The position numbers were made by a program, and so were the translations under genes. Source: an uncultured Collinsella sp. (lineage in GTDB: Bacteria > Actinomycetota > Coriobacteriia > Coriobacteriales > Coriobacteriaceae). Taken from it: a DNA stretch of 25,239 nucleotides. The stretch covers positions 1 to 25,239 of the forward strand of contig CABSMS010000022.1 in assembly GCA_902478885.1 (NCBI GenBank), given 5' to 3'. The notes beneath the pieces were generated by a model. That model was not told where the DNA came from and searched no databases. It saw only the letters and a list, made by a program, of their open reading frames with translations. Positions 16,479 to 23,726 of the stretch are shown here, piece by piece (the first letter of the stretch is position 1; each line of letters opens with the position of its first letter).

Positions 16479-17309
16479 ATGGCTGTAAAGCACCTTAAGC
16501 CGACCTCCGCTGGTAGGCGTTGGCAGACGATCTCCGACTTCTCCGAGATCACCTGCACCAAGCCCGAGAAGTCTCTTCTCGAGCCCCTGCCCAAGAAGGC
16601 CGGTCGTAACAACAACGGCCGCATCACCACCCGCCACCAGGGCGGCGGCGTGAAGCGTCGTTACCGCGTGATCGACTTCAAGCGCAACAAGGACGGCGTG
16701 CCCGCCAAGGTTGCCACGATCGAGTACGATCCGAACCGTTCCGCTCGCATCGCTCTGCTGCACTACGCTGACGGTGAGAAGCGCTACATCCTGGCCCCCA
16801 AGGGCCTCGAGGTCGGTCAGACCATCATGTCCGGTTCTGACGCCGACATCAAGCCGGGCAACGCTCTGCCCCTCGCCGACATCCCCGTCGGTACGCTCAT
16901 CCACGCCGTCGAGTTCCAGCCGGGCAAGGGCGCCGCTATCGCCCGTTCCGCCGGTAACTCCTGCCAGCTGATGGGTAAGGAGGGCAAGTACGCTATCGTC
17001 CGTATGCCTTCCTCCGAGATGCGCCGCATCCTCGTTACCTGCCGCGCCACCGTCGGTGAGGTCGGCAACGCCGATCACTCCAACATCGTCATCGGCAAGG
17101 CCGGCCGTAAGCGTCACATGAACGTGCGCCCGACCGTCCGCGGTACCGTCATGAACCCTGTCGACCACCCGCACGGCGGTGGCGAGGGCAAGAACCACAC
17201 CTCTGGTCGTCCCTCTGTTACCCCCTGGGGTAAGCCGACGAAGGGCCTTCGTACGCGCAAGAAGAAGAAGGTCTCGAACCAGCACATCATTCGTCGCCGT
17301 AAGAAATAA
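16479..17309 (+). CDS. rplB: 50S ribosomal protein L2
   Basis: L2 is required for subunit joining and peptidyl transfer. The 276-residue protein starts AVKHLKPTSAGRRWQT and contains GRITTRHQGGGVKRRYRVID, the RSAGNSCQLMGKEGKYA-type region and the C-terminal MNPVDHPHGGGEGK that carries the functionally important histidine. The start is ATG 16479; the frame is open further upstream to 16404 but those residues do not match the family and would disrupt the leader. Confidence 0.98.
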   Translation: MAVKHLKPTSAGRRWQTISDFSEITCTKPEKSLLEPLPKKAGRNNNGRITTRHQGGGVKRRYRVIDFKRNKDGVPAKVATIEYDPNRSARIALLHYADGEKRYILAPKGLEVGQTIMSGSDADIKPGNALPLADIPVGTLIHAVEFQPGKGAAIARSAGNSCQLMGKEGKYAIVRMPSSEMRRILVTCRATVGEVGNADHSNIVIGKAGRKRHMNVRPTVRGTVMNPVDHPHGGGEGKNHTSGRPSVTPWGKPTKGLRTRKKKKVSNQHIIRRRKK

Positions 17310-17341
17310 TTTCGGATACCGAGTTTTAGGAGAAAGCACTT

Positions 17342-17602
17342 ATGAGCAGAAGTCTCAAAAAGGGCCCGTTCGTGGAGACTCGCCTTCTCTCGCGTATCAC
17401 CGCGATGAACGAGGCTGGCAAGAAGGACGTCGTGAAGACCTGGTCCCGCGCGTCCACCATCTTCCCCGAGATGGTTGGTCACACCATCGCCGTCCACGAC
17501 GGCCGCAAGCATGTGCCCGTGTATGTTACCGAGTCCATGGTTGGTCACAAGCTCGGCGAGTTCGCGCCGACTCGTACGTTCCGTGGCCACAAGGCCAAAT
17601 AG
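17342..17602 (+). CDS. rpsS: 30S ribosomal protein S19
   Basis: S19 is a 30S head protein contacting the A-site side of the small subunit. The 86-residue protein begins SRSLKKGPFVE, with WSRASTIFPEMVGHTIAVHDGRKHVPVY and ending in GEFAPTRTFRGHKAK, all typical. AGGAG lies at 17328-17332. Confidence 0.98.
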   Translation: MSRSLKKGPFVETRLLSRITAMNEAGKKDVVKTWSRASTIFPEMVGHTIAVHDGRKHVPVYVTESMVGHKLGEFAPTRTFRGHKAK

Positions 17603-17616
17603 GGGGTTAACCGTAA

Positions 17617-17988
17617 ATGGCAACTAAGTCTATTGAAACTGAGGCCACCGAGGTTCGCGCCGTCGCTAAGTACGTGCGTGTTTCCCCCAGCAAGGCCCGC
17701 CTGGTGGTCGATCTGATCCGCCGCAAGCCTGTCGCTCAGGCCTTCGACATCCTCCACTTCTGCGACCGCGCCGTCGCCGTGGATGTCGAGAAGGTTCTCC
17801 GTTCCGCCGTTGCGAACGCCGAGAACAACAACGGTCTGCGTGCCGACAACCTGGTTGTCGCCGCTGCCTATGTTGACGAGGGTCCGACGCTTAAGCGCAT
17901 CCGTCCCCGCGCCAAGGGTTCCGCTTCTCGTATTCTGAAGCGTACTTCCCACATCACCGTCGTCGTTGCTCCTCGAAAGGAGGCGTAA
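17617..17988 (+). CDS. rplV: 50S ribosomal protein L22
   Basis: L22 lines the exit tunnel with its long beta hairpin. The 123-residue protein has the RVSPSKARLVVDLIRRKPV signature and the hairpin GPTLKRIRPRAKGSASRILKRTSHI. It carries a short extra N-terminus compared with the ~110-residue family norm. Confidence 0.98.
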   Translation: MATKSIETEATEVRAVAKYVRVSPSKARLVVDLIRRKPVAQAFDILHFCDRAVAVDVEKVLRSAVANAENNNGLRADNLVVAAAYVDEGPTLKRIRPRAKGSASRILKRTSHITVVVAPRKEA

Positions 17989-17994
17989 AGCTGT

Positions 17995-18705
17995 ATGGGT
18001 CAGAAAGTCTACCCCACCGGCTTCCGTCTTGGCATCACCGAGAACTGGCGCTCCCGCTGGTTCGCAGAGAAGGATTACGCTAAGACCCTCGGTAACGATC
18101 TTGAGATCCGCAAGTACCTCGAGAAGCGTCTTTCCCGCGCAGCTGTCTCCCGCGTCGAGATCGAGCGCGCTGGCGACAAGGTGAAGGTCATCATCCTCAC
18201 CGCTCGCCCCGGCGTTGTCATCGGTAAGAAGGGTGCCGAGATCGATACCCTCCGCACCGAGCTCGAGAAGGTCGCTGGCGTCTCCAAGGGCCAGCTCTCC
18301 GTCGACGTTGTCGAGATCAAGCGCCCCGAGCTCGACGCCAACCTCGTTGCTCAGTCTATCGCCGAGCAGCTCGAGGGCCGCGTTGCCTTCCGTCGCGCTA
18401 TGCGTAAGGCTGTCCAGTCCGCCCGCAAGGCCGGCGCTAAGGGCATCCGTATCCAGTGCTCCGGTCGTCTCGGCGGTGCCGAGATGGGCCGTCGTGAGTG
18501 GTACCGTGAGGGTCGCGTGCCTCTGCACACCCTCCGTGCCAAGATCGACTACGGCACGGCTGTCGCCAGCACCACCATGGGCGCTTGCGGCGTGAAGGTC
18601 TGGATCTACCTGGGCGAGAAGCTCCCGGGCCAGCCTGTTCCCAACCCTGCACTCGAGGGCTCTTCCCGTCCTCGTCGTCGTAACTCCGAGAGGAGGGGTC
18701 AGTAG
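17995..18705 (+). CDS. rpsC: 30S ribosomal protein S3
   Basis: S3 helps form the mRNA entry channel and has helicase activity. The 236-residue protein starts GQKVYPTGFRLGITENW and has the KH-domain motif VIGKKGAEIDTLR and the C-terminal GRLGGAEMGRREWYREGRVPLHTLRA. It ends in a basic Arg-rich tail. AAAGGAGG at 17978-17985 precedes it and its stop overlaps the rplP start by 1 bp. Confidence 0.98.
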   Translation: MGQKVYPTGFRLGITENWRSRWFAEKDYAKTLGNDLEIRKYLEKRLSRAAVSRVEIERAGDKVKVIILTARPGVVIGKKGAEIDTLRTELEKVAGVSKGQLSVDVVEIKRPELDANLVAQSIAEQLEGRVAFRRAMRKAVQSARKAGAKGIRIQCSGRLGGAEMGRREWYREGRVPLHTLRAKIDYGTAVASTTMGACGVKVWIYLGEKLPGQPVPNPALEGSSRPRRRNSERRGQ

Positions 18706-19208
18706 TGCTTGCCCCTAAGCGTATTCTTCACCGCAAGGTGCAGCGTGGCTCCATGAAGGGCCAGGCCAAGGGTAATACCGAGCTGCATTTCGGCGAGTTT
18801 GGTATCCAGGCTCTCGAGGCCCATTGGATCACCAACCGTCAGATCGAGGCCGCTCGTATTGCCATGACCCGCTACATGAAGCGTGGCGGTCGTGTCTACA
18901 TCACGATCTTCCCCGATAAGCCCATCACCAAGAAGCCTGCCGAGACTCGCATGGGTTCTGGTAAGGGTAACCCCGAGGAGTGGGTGGCCGTCGTCAAGCC
19001 CGGCCGCATCATGTTCGAGGTCAAGGGCGTGCCCGAGGAGGTCGCTCGCGAGGCTCTGCGTCTTGCACAGCACAAGCTTCCCATCAAGACCAAGATTGTT
19101 GCTGCCAAGAACGCTGAGCAGCGCATCGAGAAGGAGATGGCTGAGGAGGCCGCTCTCGAGGCCAAGTGGGCTGCTGAGGACGCCGCCGCCGCCAAGGAGG
19201 AGAACTAA
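18705..19208 (+). CDS. rplP: 50S ribosomal protein L16 with C-terminal extension
   Basis: L16 organises the A-site and tRNA elbow contact on the 50S subunit. Residues 1-132 cover the normal family sequence, with GIQALEAHWITNRQIEAARIAM and the MGSGKGNPEEWVAVVKPG loop. Residues ~133-167 form an additional Ala/Glu/Lys-rich tail, predicted helical, which most L16 proteins (about 137-144 residues) lack. It starts at GTG 18705, overlapping rpsC by 1 bp, with GAGAGGAGG at 18689-18697. Its stop overlaps rpmC by 1 bp. Confidence 0.97.
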   Translation: MLAPKRILHRKVQRGSMKGQAKGNTELHFGEFGIQALEAHWITNRQIEAARIAMTRYMKRGGRVYITIFPDKPITKKPAETRMGSGKGNPEEWVAVVKPGRIMFEVKGVPEEVAREALRLAQHKLPIKTKIVAAKNAEQRIEKEMAEEAALEAKWAAEDAAAAKEEN

Positions 19209-19423
19209 TGAAGCCCGCAGAGATTCGTGAGCTCTCGGACGCTCAGCTCGTTGAGAAGCTGAAGGAAATGCGCGCCGAGCTCTTTAACCTTCGTTTCCAG
19301 ATGGCCACCAGCCAGCTGGACAACACCGCTCGCGTCAACACCGTGAAGAAGGACATCGCTCGCGTCCTCACGGAGCAGCGCGCCCGCGAGATCGCAGCGG
19401 AGAAGTCCGCTGTCGCCGAGTAG
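19208..19423 (+). CDS. rpmC: 50S ribosomal protein L29
   Basis: L29 is a small two-helix protein near the tunnel exit. The 71-residue protein has the family pattern IRELSDAQLVEKLKEMRAEL followed by FNLRFQMATSQLDN. AAGGAGGAG at 19194-19202 precedes the ATG, which overlaps the rplP stop. Confidence 0.97.
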   Translation: MKPAEIRELSDAQLVEKLKEMRAELFNLRFQMATSQLDNTARVNTVKKDIARVLTEQRAREIAAEKSAVAE

Positions 19424-19439
19424 GACCTAAGGAGAGAAC

Positions 19440-19700
19440 ATGACTGATTCGCGTAACTCGCGTAAGGTCCGTACGGGTGTCGTTACCTCCGTCTCCGGTG
19501 CCAAGACCATTGTTGTCACCATCACCGAGCGCAAGCGTCACCCCAAGTACGGCAAGATGATGACCAGCTCCAAGAAGTTGCACGCTCACGACGAGGAGTG
19601 CACGGCTGGCGTGGGCGATACCGTCCGCGTTATGGAGACCCGTCCTATGTCCAAGATGAAGCGTTGGCGCCTCATCGAGGTCGTCGAGCGCGCTAAATAA
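19440..19700 (+). CDS. rpsQ: 30S ribosomal protein S17
   Basis: S17 is a primary 16S rRNA binding protein with an OB fold. The 86-residue protein has RKVRTGVVTSVSGAKTIVVT, the RHPKYGKMM loop and VGDTVRVMETRPMSKMKRWR, all typical. AAGGAG at 19429-19434 precedes the ATG. A 118-bp structured gap separates it from rplN. Confidence 0.98.
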   Translation: MTDSRNSRKVRTGVVTSVSGAKTIVVTITERKRHPKYGKMMTSSKKLHAHDEECTAGVGDTVRVMETRPMSKMKRWRLIEVVERAK

Positions 19701-19727
19701 GCAGTCGCTCTTACGACTTGTACGTTT

Positions 19728-19793
19728 CCGAAGATGTGCGTATGCCTGGCTTGCATACCACGGGCCGTATAAAGGCTGCGCACCTCTCTTCGG
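19728..19793 (+). promoter_or_regulatory. Folded RNA element between rpsQ and rplN
   Basis: Nested pairings are visible: CCGAAGA (19728-19734) with TCTTCGG (19787-19793), TGCG (19737-19740) with CGCA (19779-19782), and GTATGC (19740-19745) with GCATAC (19753-19758). Together they suggest a closed multi-arm fold ending just before the rplN Shine-Dalgarno CGGAGG. In E. coli this position is the S10/spc operon junction. Function is inferred: a leader, an internal promoter region or a processing site. Confidence 0.55.
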
Positions 19794-19818
19794 TTCTTAG
19801 TTCGGAGGAACATCTACC

Positions 19819-20187
19819 ATGATTCAGATGCAAACCATGCTGAACGTCGCCGACAACTCCGGCGCTCGCAAGATTCGCTGCATCAAGGTGCTTGGCGGTT
19901 CCAAGCGTCGTTATGCAGGCATCGGCGATGTGTTCATCGGTGCTGTCCAGGAGGCTACCCCTGGCGCCAACGTCAAGAAGAAGGACGTTGTCCGTTGCGT
20001 CGTCGTTCGCACCGTTAAGGAGATCCGCCGCAAGGATGGCTCCTACATTCGCTTTGATGAGAACGCCTGCGTTGTCATCAACAACGATGGTTCGCCCGTC
20101 GGCACCCGTATCTTCGGGCCCGTCGCTCGCGAGCTTCGTGACAAGAAGTACATGAAGATCGTCTCGCTCGCTCCCGAGACCCTGTAG
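19819..20187 (+). CDS. rplN: 50S ribosomal protein L14
   Basis: L14 lies at the intersubunit face and contacts 16S helix 44. The 122-residue protein starts MIQMQTMLNVADNSGARKIRCIKVLGG and ends with RIFGPVARELRDKKYMKIVSLAPE; length and ends match the family exactly. Confidence 0.98.
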   Translation: MIQMQTMLNVADNSGARKIRCIKVLGGSKRRYAGIGDVFIGAVQEATPGANVKKKDVVRCVVVRTVKEIRRKDGSYIRFDENACVVINNDGSPVGTRIFGPVARELRDKKYMKIVSLAPETL

Positions 20188-20200
20188 TTAGGGGAGATAT

Positions 20201-20506
20201 ATGTATATCAAGAAGGGCGATAAGGTCCAGGTTCTCTCTGGTAAGGATCGCGGCAAGCAGGGCGTTGTCCTGCGTGCTCTCCCCGCCGAGAACAAGGTCG
20301 TTGTCGAGGGCGTTTCGGTCGTCAAGAAGGCCGTCAAGCCCAACGCTGCCAACCAGCAGGGCGGCATCGTTTCGCAGGAGGCTCCCATCGACGCCTCCAA
20401 CGTCAATCTCGTTTGCCCCGAGTGCGGTAAGGTTACCCGCGTCGGTCACGAGAAGGACGGCAAGAACAAGCTGCGCGTCTGCAAGAAGTGCGGCCACAAG
20501 TTCTAA
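20201..20506 (+). CDS. rplX: 50S ribosomal protein L24, zinc-ribbon form
   Basis: L24 initiates 50S assembly. The 101-residue protein has the KOW motif (KKGDKVQVLSGKDRGKQG) and a C-terminal CPEC...CKKC zinc ribbon with Cys72, Cys75, Cys94 and Cys97, the C+ variant found in several bacterial groups. GGGGAG at 20190-20195 precedes the ATG. In most genomes L5 follows at once; here a terminator does. Confidence 0.98.
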   Translation: MYIKKGDKVQVLSGKDRGKQGVVLRALPAENKVVVEGVSVVKKAVKPNAANQQGGIVSQEAPIDASNVNLVCPECGKVTRVGHEKDGKNKLRVCKKCGHKF

Positions 20507-20533
20507 GCTGCCCGCAACAGTTAAATTGCTAGC

Positions 20534-20570
20534 AAAGGCCCGGATGCCACGGCACCCGGGCCTTTTTTCT
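20534..20570 (+). terminator. Intrinsic terminator after rplX
   Basis: AAGGCCCGG-A-TGCC pairs with GGCA-C-CCGGGCCTT (one mismatch) around an AC loop, followed by TTTTTTCT. It closes the ribosomal cluster immediately after L24. Confidence 0.93.
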
Positions 20571-20573
20571 ATC

Positions 20574-20836
20574 CCTACTCATTGGGGACAGGCTTAAATG
20601 AGTACCCTAACTGGGTAAGCATAAATGAGCGGGTCGTGCTGTATAAATTGCTTGTGTGCGCGTTTATGCGCGTTAGATTGCGTTTAATTACGCACCTATG
20701 CGTATATATGCGCCGTTTACGGGGCAATAATGACCGTTTAGCGGTGAGATACGCAAAAACGCGCACTGACGCGCGTGTTTGTGCGAATATAGAGCTGTCA
20801 GAAATGCAAGACGTTCTATGACACGGGAGACACATA
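20574..20836 (+). promoter_or_regulatory. Operator-rich upstream region of the oxidoreductase gene
   Basis: The stretch has no gene and is more AT-rich than its surroundings. ACTCATT/AATGAGT (20578, 20596) and TACCC/GGGTA form small stems, and TAAATGAG recurs at about 20595 and 20622. From 20657 to 20785 the tetramer TGCG or its complement occurs nine or so times and CGTTTA four times, including the inverted pair TACGCA (20689-20694) and TGCGTA (20699-20704) and the stem ACCG/CGGT (20733, 20742). This looks like a cluster of binding sites, perhaps for the DeoR-type regulator encoded downstream. Confidence 0.5.
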
Positions 20837-21916
20837 ATGGCAGATTCCAAGCAGGCTCCACTCGACGCCGCGGCAGCCGCCAAAGCAGCATTTGCTTCGG
20901 TCCAGGACAAGCCGTTCCCTAACGACATCTTTACGGCTCCCGAGCTCCGTTGGGCTGTGATCGGTTGCGGCGTTATTGCCAACCAGATGGCTCAGTCCCT
21001 TGCCCTGGCCGGCCGCAAGCTTACGGGCGTTGCCAACCGCACGCTCACCAAGGCTCAGACTTTTGCCGACCAGTACGGCGTCGAGAAGGTCTATGACACG
21101 GTTGAGGATCTCTACGCCGATCCTGACATCGACGCCGTCTACATCACCACCCCGCACAACACCCATATCACCTATCTGCGCGCCGCCCTGGCGGCCGGCA
21201 AGCACGTTCTCTGCGAGAAGGCCATCACGCTCAACTCCGCCGAGCTCGATGAGGCCCGCGCCATTGCCGCCGAACACAACGTGGTCCTTATGGACGCTAC
21301 CACGGTGCTCCACATGCCCTTGTATCAAGAGCTGCGCCGCCGCATGGATGCCGGCGAGTTTGGCCGCATGAACCTCGCTCAGCTCAACTTTGGTAGCTAC
21401 AAGGAGTACGGCGACCTGACCAACCGTTTCTACAATCGCAACCTCGCCGGCGGTGCCATGCTCGATATTGGCGTATACGCCCTGTCCGTCATGCGCCTGT
21501 TTATGGCGAGCCAGCCCGTCGAGGTCGTGTCTCTGGGTAACACCTGCGAGACCGGCGTGGACGTTGCAGGCGGCATCGTCTGCCGCAATGCCGAGCAGCA
21601 GCTGGGCGTCGTGAGCCTTACGCTCCACTCCAAGCAGCCAAAGCGCTCGGTTATCAGCTTTGACAATTGCTATGTCGAGGTCAACGAGTATCCGCGCGCC
21701 GATCACGCGACGATCGTGTGGACCGCGGACGGTCATCGCGAGGAGGTCGCCGCGGGCACCGAGGCTTATGCCCTGTGCTACGAGATGGCTGACCTCGAGC
21801 AGGCCGTCGCCGGCGACGATTCCAAGCGTGAGCTTCTGGATTATGCTTCTGATGTGATGGAGCTCATGACCAAGCTCCGCGCCGATTGGGGAGTCGTCTA
21901 CCCCGAGGAGGAGTAA
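20837..21916 (+). CDS. Gfo/Idh/MocA family NAD(P)-dependent oxidoreductase
   Basis: This 359-residue dehydrogenase carries a Rossmann motif GCGVIA at 43-48, the strand TTPHNTHITY at about 105-113, and the family signature CEKAITLN around 126-133, where Lys is the usual catalytic residue of the EKP motif (here EKA). The C-terminal half has GGAMLDIGVYALS, the conserved substrate-domain motif. A ~37-residue N-terminal extension precedes the Rossmann fold. Substrate is probably a sugar or polyol derivative, but not identifiable here. The ATG at 20837 follows GGGAG at 20825-20829. The DeoR-type gene starts 3 bp after its stop. Confidence 0.93.
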   Translation: MADSKQAPLDAAAAAKAAFASVQDKPFPNDIFTAPELRWAVIGCGVIANQMAQSLALAGRKLTGVANRTLTKAQTFADQYGVEKVYDTVEDLYADPDIDAVYITTPHNTHITYLRAALAAGKHVLCEKAITLNSAELDEARAIAAEHNVVLMDATTVLHMPLYQELRRRMDAGEFGRMNLAQLNFGSYKEYGDLTNRFYNRNLAGGAMLDIGVYALSVMRLFMASQPVEVVSLGNTCETGVDVAGGIVCRNAEQQLGVVSLTLHSKQPKRSVISFDNCYVEVNEYPRADHATIVWTADGHREEVAAGTEAYALCYEMADLEQAVAGDDSKRELLDYASDVMELMTKLRADWGVVYPEEE

Positions 21917-21919
21917 GCG

Positions 21920-22666
21920 ATGCTTGCGGAAGATAGGCTCAATACGATCGTGTCGATGGTGCAGCAGGCTGGCTCGGTAACGGTGCCCGAGCTTGCCGAT
22001 GCCCTGGGCGTGACGGCCTCTACCATTCGACGCGACCTACAGACGCTCGACCGAGCGCACCGCATCGCCAAGGTGCACGGTGGCGCGACAAGTCTTGAGC
22101 GCGCGCACGTGACGCGCGACCTAACGATCAGTGAGCGCAGTGATCTCCATAACGACGACAAGGAGCGTATCTGCGCCCGCGCCGCGGCGCTCGTGGAGCC
22201 CGAGAGCTTTGTGTACATCGATTCGGGTTCGACAACGCTCAGACTCATCGAGCATCTTCCGCATCTCGAATCGGTCACCTATGTGACTGATTCCGTGCTC
22301 CATGCTCAGCATCTCGCTGTGCGCGGCATGCGCACCGTGGTGCTGGGCGGCGAGCTTAAAGCCGAGACCGAGGCGCTCGTTGGCCCCGATGCTCTGGCAA
22401 CCCTAGACCGCTACAACTTTAACTGCGGCTTTTGGGGTTCTAACGGCATTGCCGCCGAGCAGGGCTTTACGACGCCCGATATCGAGGAGGCACAAGTAAA
22501 GCGTATCTCGATGCGCCATACGGCCAAGCGCTTCGTAATCTCGGACGCCAGTAAATTTGGCATGGTGGCGCCCGTCAAGTTCGCGGACTTCCGTGACGCA
22601 ACGATTATTACCGCAGGCGATGTCCCTGCCAAGTACCGGGCAATGGACAACGTCATCACGGTCTAA
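21920..22666 (+). CDS. DeoR/GlpR family transcriptional regulator
   Basis: This 248-residue repressor-type protein has an N-terminal winged helix-turn-helix (about 1-57) including TVPELADALGVTASTIRRDL, the DeoR signature, and HGGATS just after it. The C-terminal sensor domain shows YIDSGSTTLRLIEHL and ISDASKFG, which bind phosphorylated sugars in the family. It probably controls the oxidoreductase gene with which it is co-transcribed (GAGGAGGAG at 21905-21913 lies in the end of that gene). The inducer is unknown. Confidence 0.94.
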   Translation: MLAEDRLNTIVSMVQQAGSVTVPELADALGVTASTIRRDLQTLDRAHRIAKVHGGATSLERAHVTRDLTISERSDLHNDDKERICARAAALVEPESFVYIDSGSTTLRLIEHLPHLESVTYVTDSVLHAQHLAVRGMRTVVLGGELKAETEALVGPDALATLDRYNFNCGFWGSNGIAAEQGFTTPDIEEAQVKRISMRHTAKRFVISDASKFGMVAPVKFADFRDATIITAGDVPAKYRAMDNVITV

Positions 22667-22712
22667 CAGCAGGGGACGGGCTAAGGCCAAAACCATTTAG
22701 TTTTCTCAATAG

Positions 22713-22752
22713 AAAAGCGGCAACGTCCATCACGGGCGTTGCAGCTTTTGTT
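22713..22752 (+). terminator. Intrinsic terminator after the DeoR-type gene
   Basis: AAAAGC-G-GCAACG (22713-22725) pairs with CGTTGC-A-GCTTTT (22737-22749), followed by GTTGT. The flanking A and T tracts make it potentially bidirectional, but the convergent pseudouridine synthase gene ends 300 bp away, beyond the repeat array. Confidence 0.85.
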
Positions 22753-22764
22753 GTCTACCGGTTT

Positions 22765-22982
22765 GTCTAAGTCTGTAACAACTAGACCGTTAAAAGTGGG
22801 CCAGGTGTTACAGATTGAGATACTTCCGAACCGCGCCGTCCCTTTGTCTCAATCTGTAACATCTGAGCTTGATTTTGCCGAGTTACTGTTACAGATTGAG
22901 ATTTTCCCTTAAGGGGGATTCGAATGTCTCGATCTGTAACAGATAGGCCGGAAAATGAGCTCTAACTGTTACAGATCGAGAC
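22765..22982. repeat. Six-copy alternating inverted repeat array
   Basis: A 16-bp motif, GTCTCAATCTGTAACA and variants, occurs six times in strictly alternating orientation. Minus-like copies are at 22765-22780, 22846-22861 and 22926-22941; their complements are at 22806-22821, 22887-22902 and 22967-22982. Start-to-start steps are 41, 40, 41, 39 and 41 bp. Read as pairs, it is three tandem hairpin units, each 57 bp with 16-bp arms and a loop of exactly 25 bp, joined by 24- and 23-bp linkers. Loop sequences differ. It lies between two converging genes. Confidence 0.95.
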
Positions 22983-23017
22983 GTTTTGGGACCGCGGCTG
23001 AGCCATTGCGACAAAGC

Positions 23018-23047
23018 CACCACAAAGGTGCCTGTCCCTTTTTGGCA
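23018..23047. repeat. Short intergenic motif with GCCTGTCCC core
   Basis: The sequence around GGTGCCTGTCCC (23028-23038) carries the core GCCTGTCCC, whose complement GGGACAGGC is at 20585-20593. The two copies, in opposite orientation, bracket the oxidoreductase/DeoR block. Nearby CCTGTCCC-TTTTT-GGCAGG could fold weakly. It resembles dispersed intergenic repeats; function unknown. Confidence 0.35.
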
Positions 23048-23051
23048 GGTT

Positions 23052-23711
23052 TTAGGGCTCCCAGGGGCAGGGGGCTTCGATGTGGATGTGCTCGCCGGTT
23101 ACGGGATGCGTGAAGGACACGCTGTGGGCGTGGAGCATCAGGCCGCAGGGGCGCGGCGTTCCGTACAGGTCGTCGCCAACCAGGGGATGACGCTCGCTGG
23201 CCAGGTGCACGCGAATCTGATGCTTGCGGCCGGTGAGCAGCTCGACATCAATATACGAGCGCGTGGGCAGGCCACGGCGGCTCTTAAGACGCTTGAGTAC
23301 CTTGACGCGCGTCTGAGACGGCTTGCCGCTGGCGCCAACGCGCATCTTGCGGCTATCGTGGCGGTCGCGGGCGATGGGCTTGTCGATGAGCTTTTCGTTC
23401 CAGTCGATTTTGCCCTCGGCGAGCGCCAGGTAGTGCTTTTCGAATGCGTGGTCGATGATCATCTGGTCAAAAGCGGGTTGCGTCTGCTTGTCGAGCGAGA
23501 ACAACACCACGCCGGTGGTGTTGCGGTCCAGGCGGTTGAGCGGCTGCATGTCAGTCGCGGCAAAGCCGTCGCCCATCGCCAACAAAAGGTCGCTAGCGTA
23601 GTCGGTAAGTGTGCGCTCGCCGGTGCCGTCACCGTGGACGATCATGCCAGCGGGCTTGTCGATGGCCATGAGCCAGGCGTCGCAGTAGAGGACTTGAGGT
23701 TCTTCGTTCAC
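23052..23711 (-). CDS. RluA family pseudouridine synthase
   Basis: This 219-residue enzyme isomerises uridine in structured RNA. The catalytic aspartate is Asp62 in LNRLDRNTTGVVLF; many family members have HRLD but NRLD variants also occur. Other family marks are AIDKPAGMIVH at the start, LTGRKHQIRVHLA, and HPLVGDDLYG. There is no N-terminal S4 domain, so target recognition must come from the core or partners. The start is GTG 23711, with GAAAGG at 23720-23725 on the coding strand. It lies 15 bp after the U32-family gene, likely one operon. The exact RNA target is not determinable from this sequence. Confidence 0.92.
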   Translation of the reverse strand: MNEEPQVLYCDAWLMAIDKPAGMIVHGDGTGERTLTDYASDLLLAMGDGFAATDMQPLNRLDRNTTGVVLFSLDKQTQPAFDQMIIDHAFEKHYLALAEGKIDWNEKLIDKPIARDRHDSRKMRVGASGKPSQTRVKVLKRLKSRRGLPTRSYIDVELLTGRKHQIRVHLASERHPLVGDDLYGTPRPCGLMLHAHSVSFTHPVTGEHIHIEAPCPWEP

Positions 23712-23726
23712 GTGTAAGCCTTTCGG

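Noticed and set aside
22765..22982. CRISPR array
   Set aside because: Spacing is regular, but every second repeat is inverted, the repeats are only 16 bp and no cas gene is present.
22986..23717. 243-codon plus-strand open frame
   Set aside because: It is the antisense of the RluA-family gene and shows no protein family features; GC-rich coding DNA produces such shadows.
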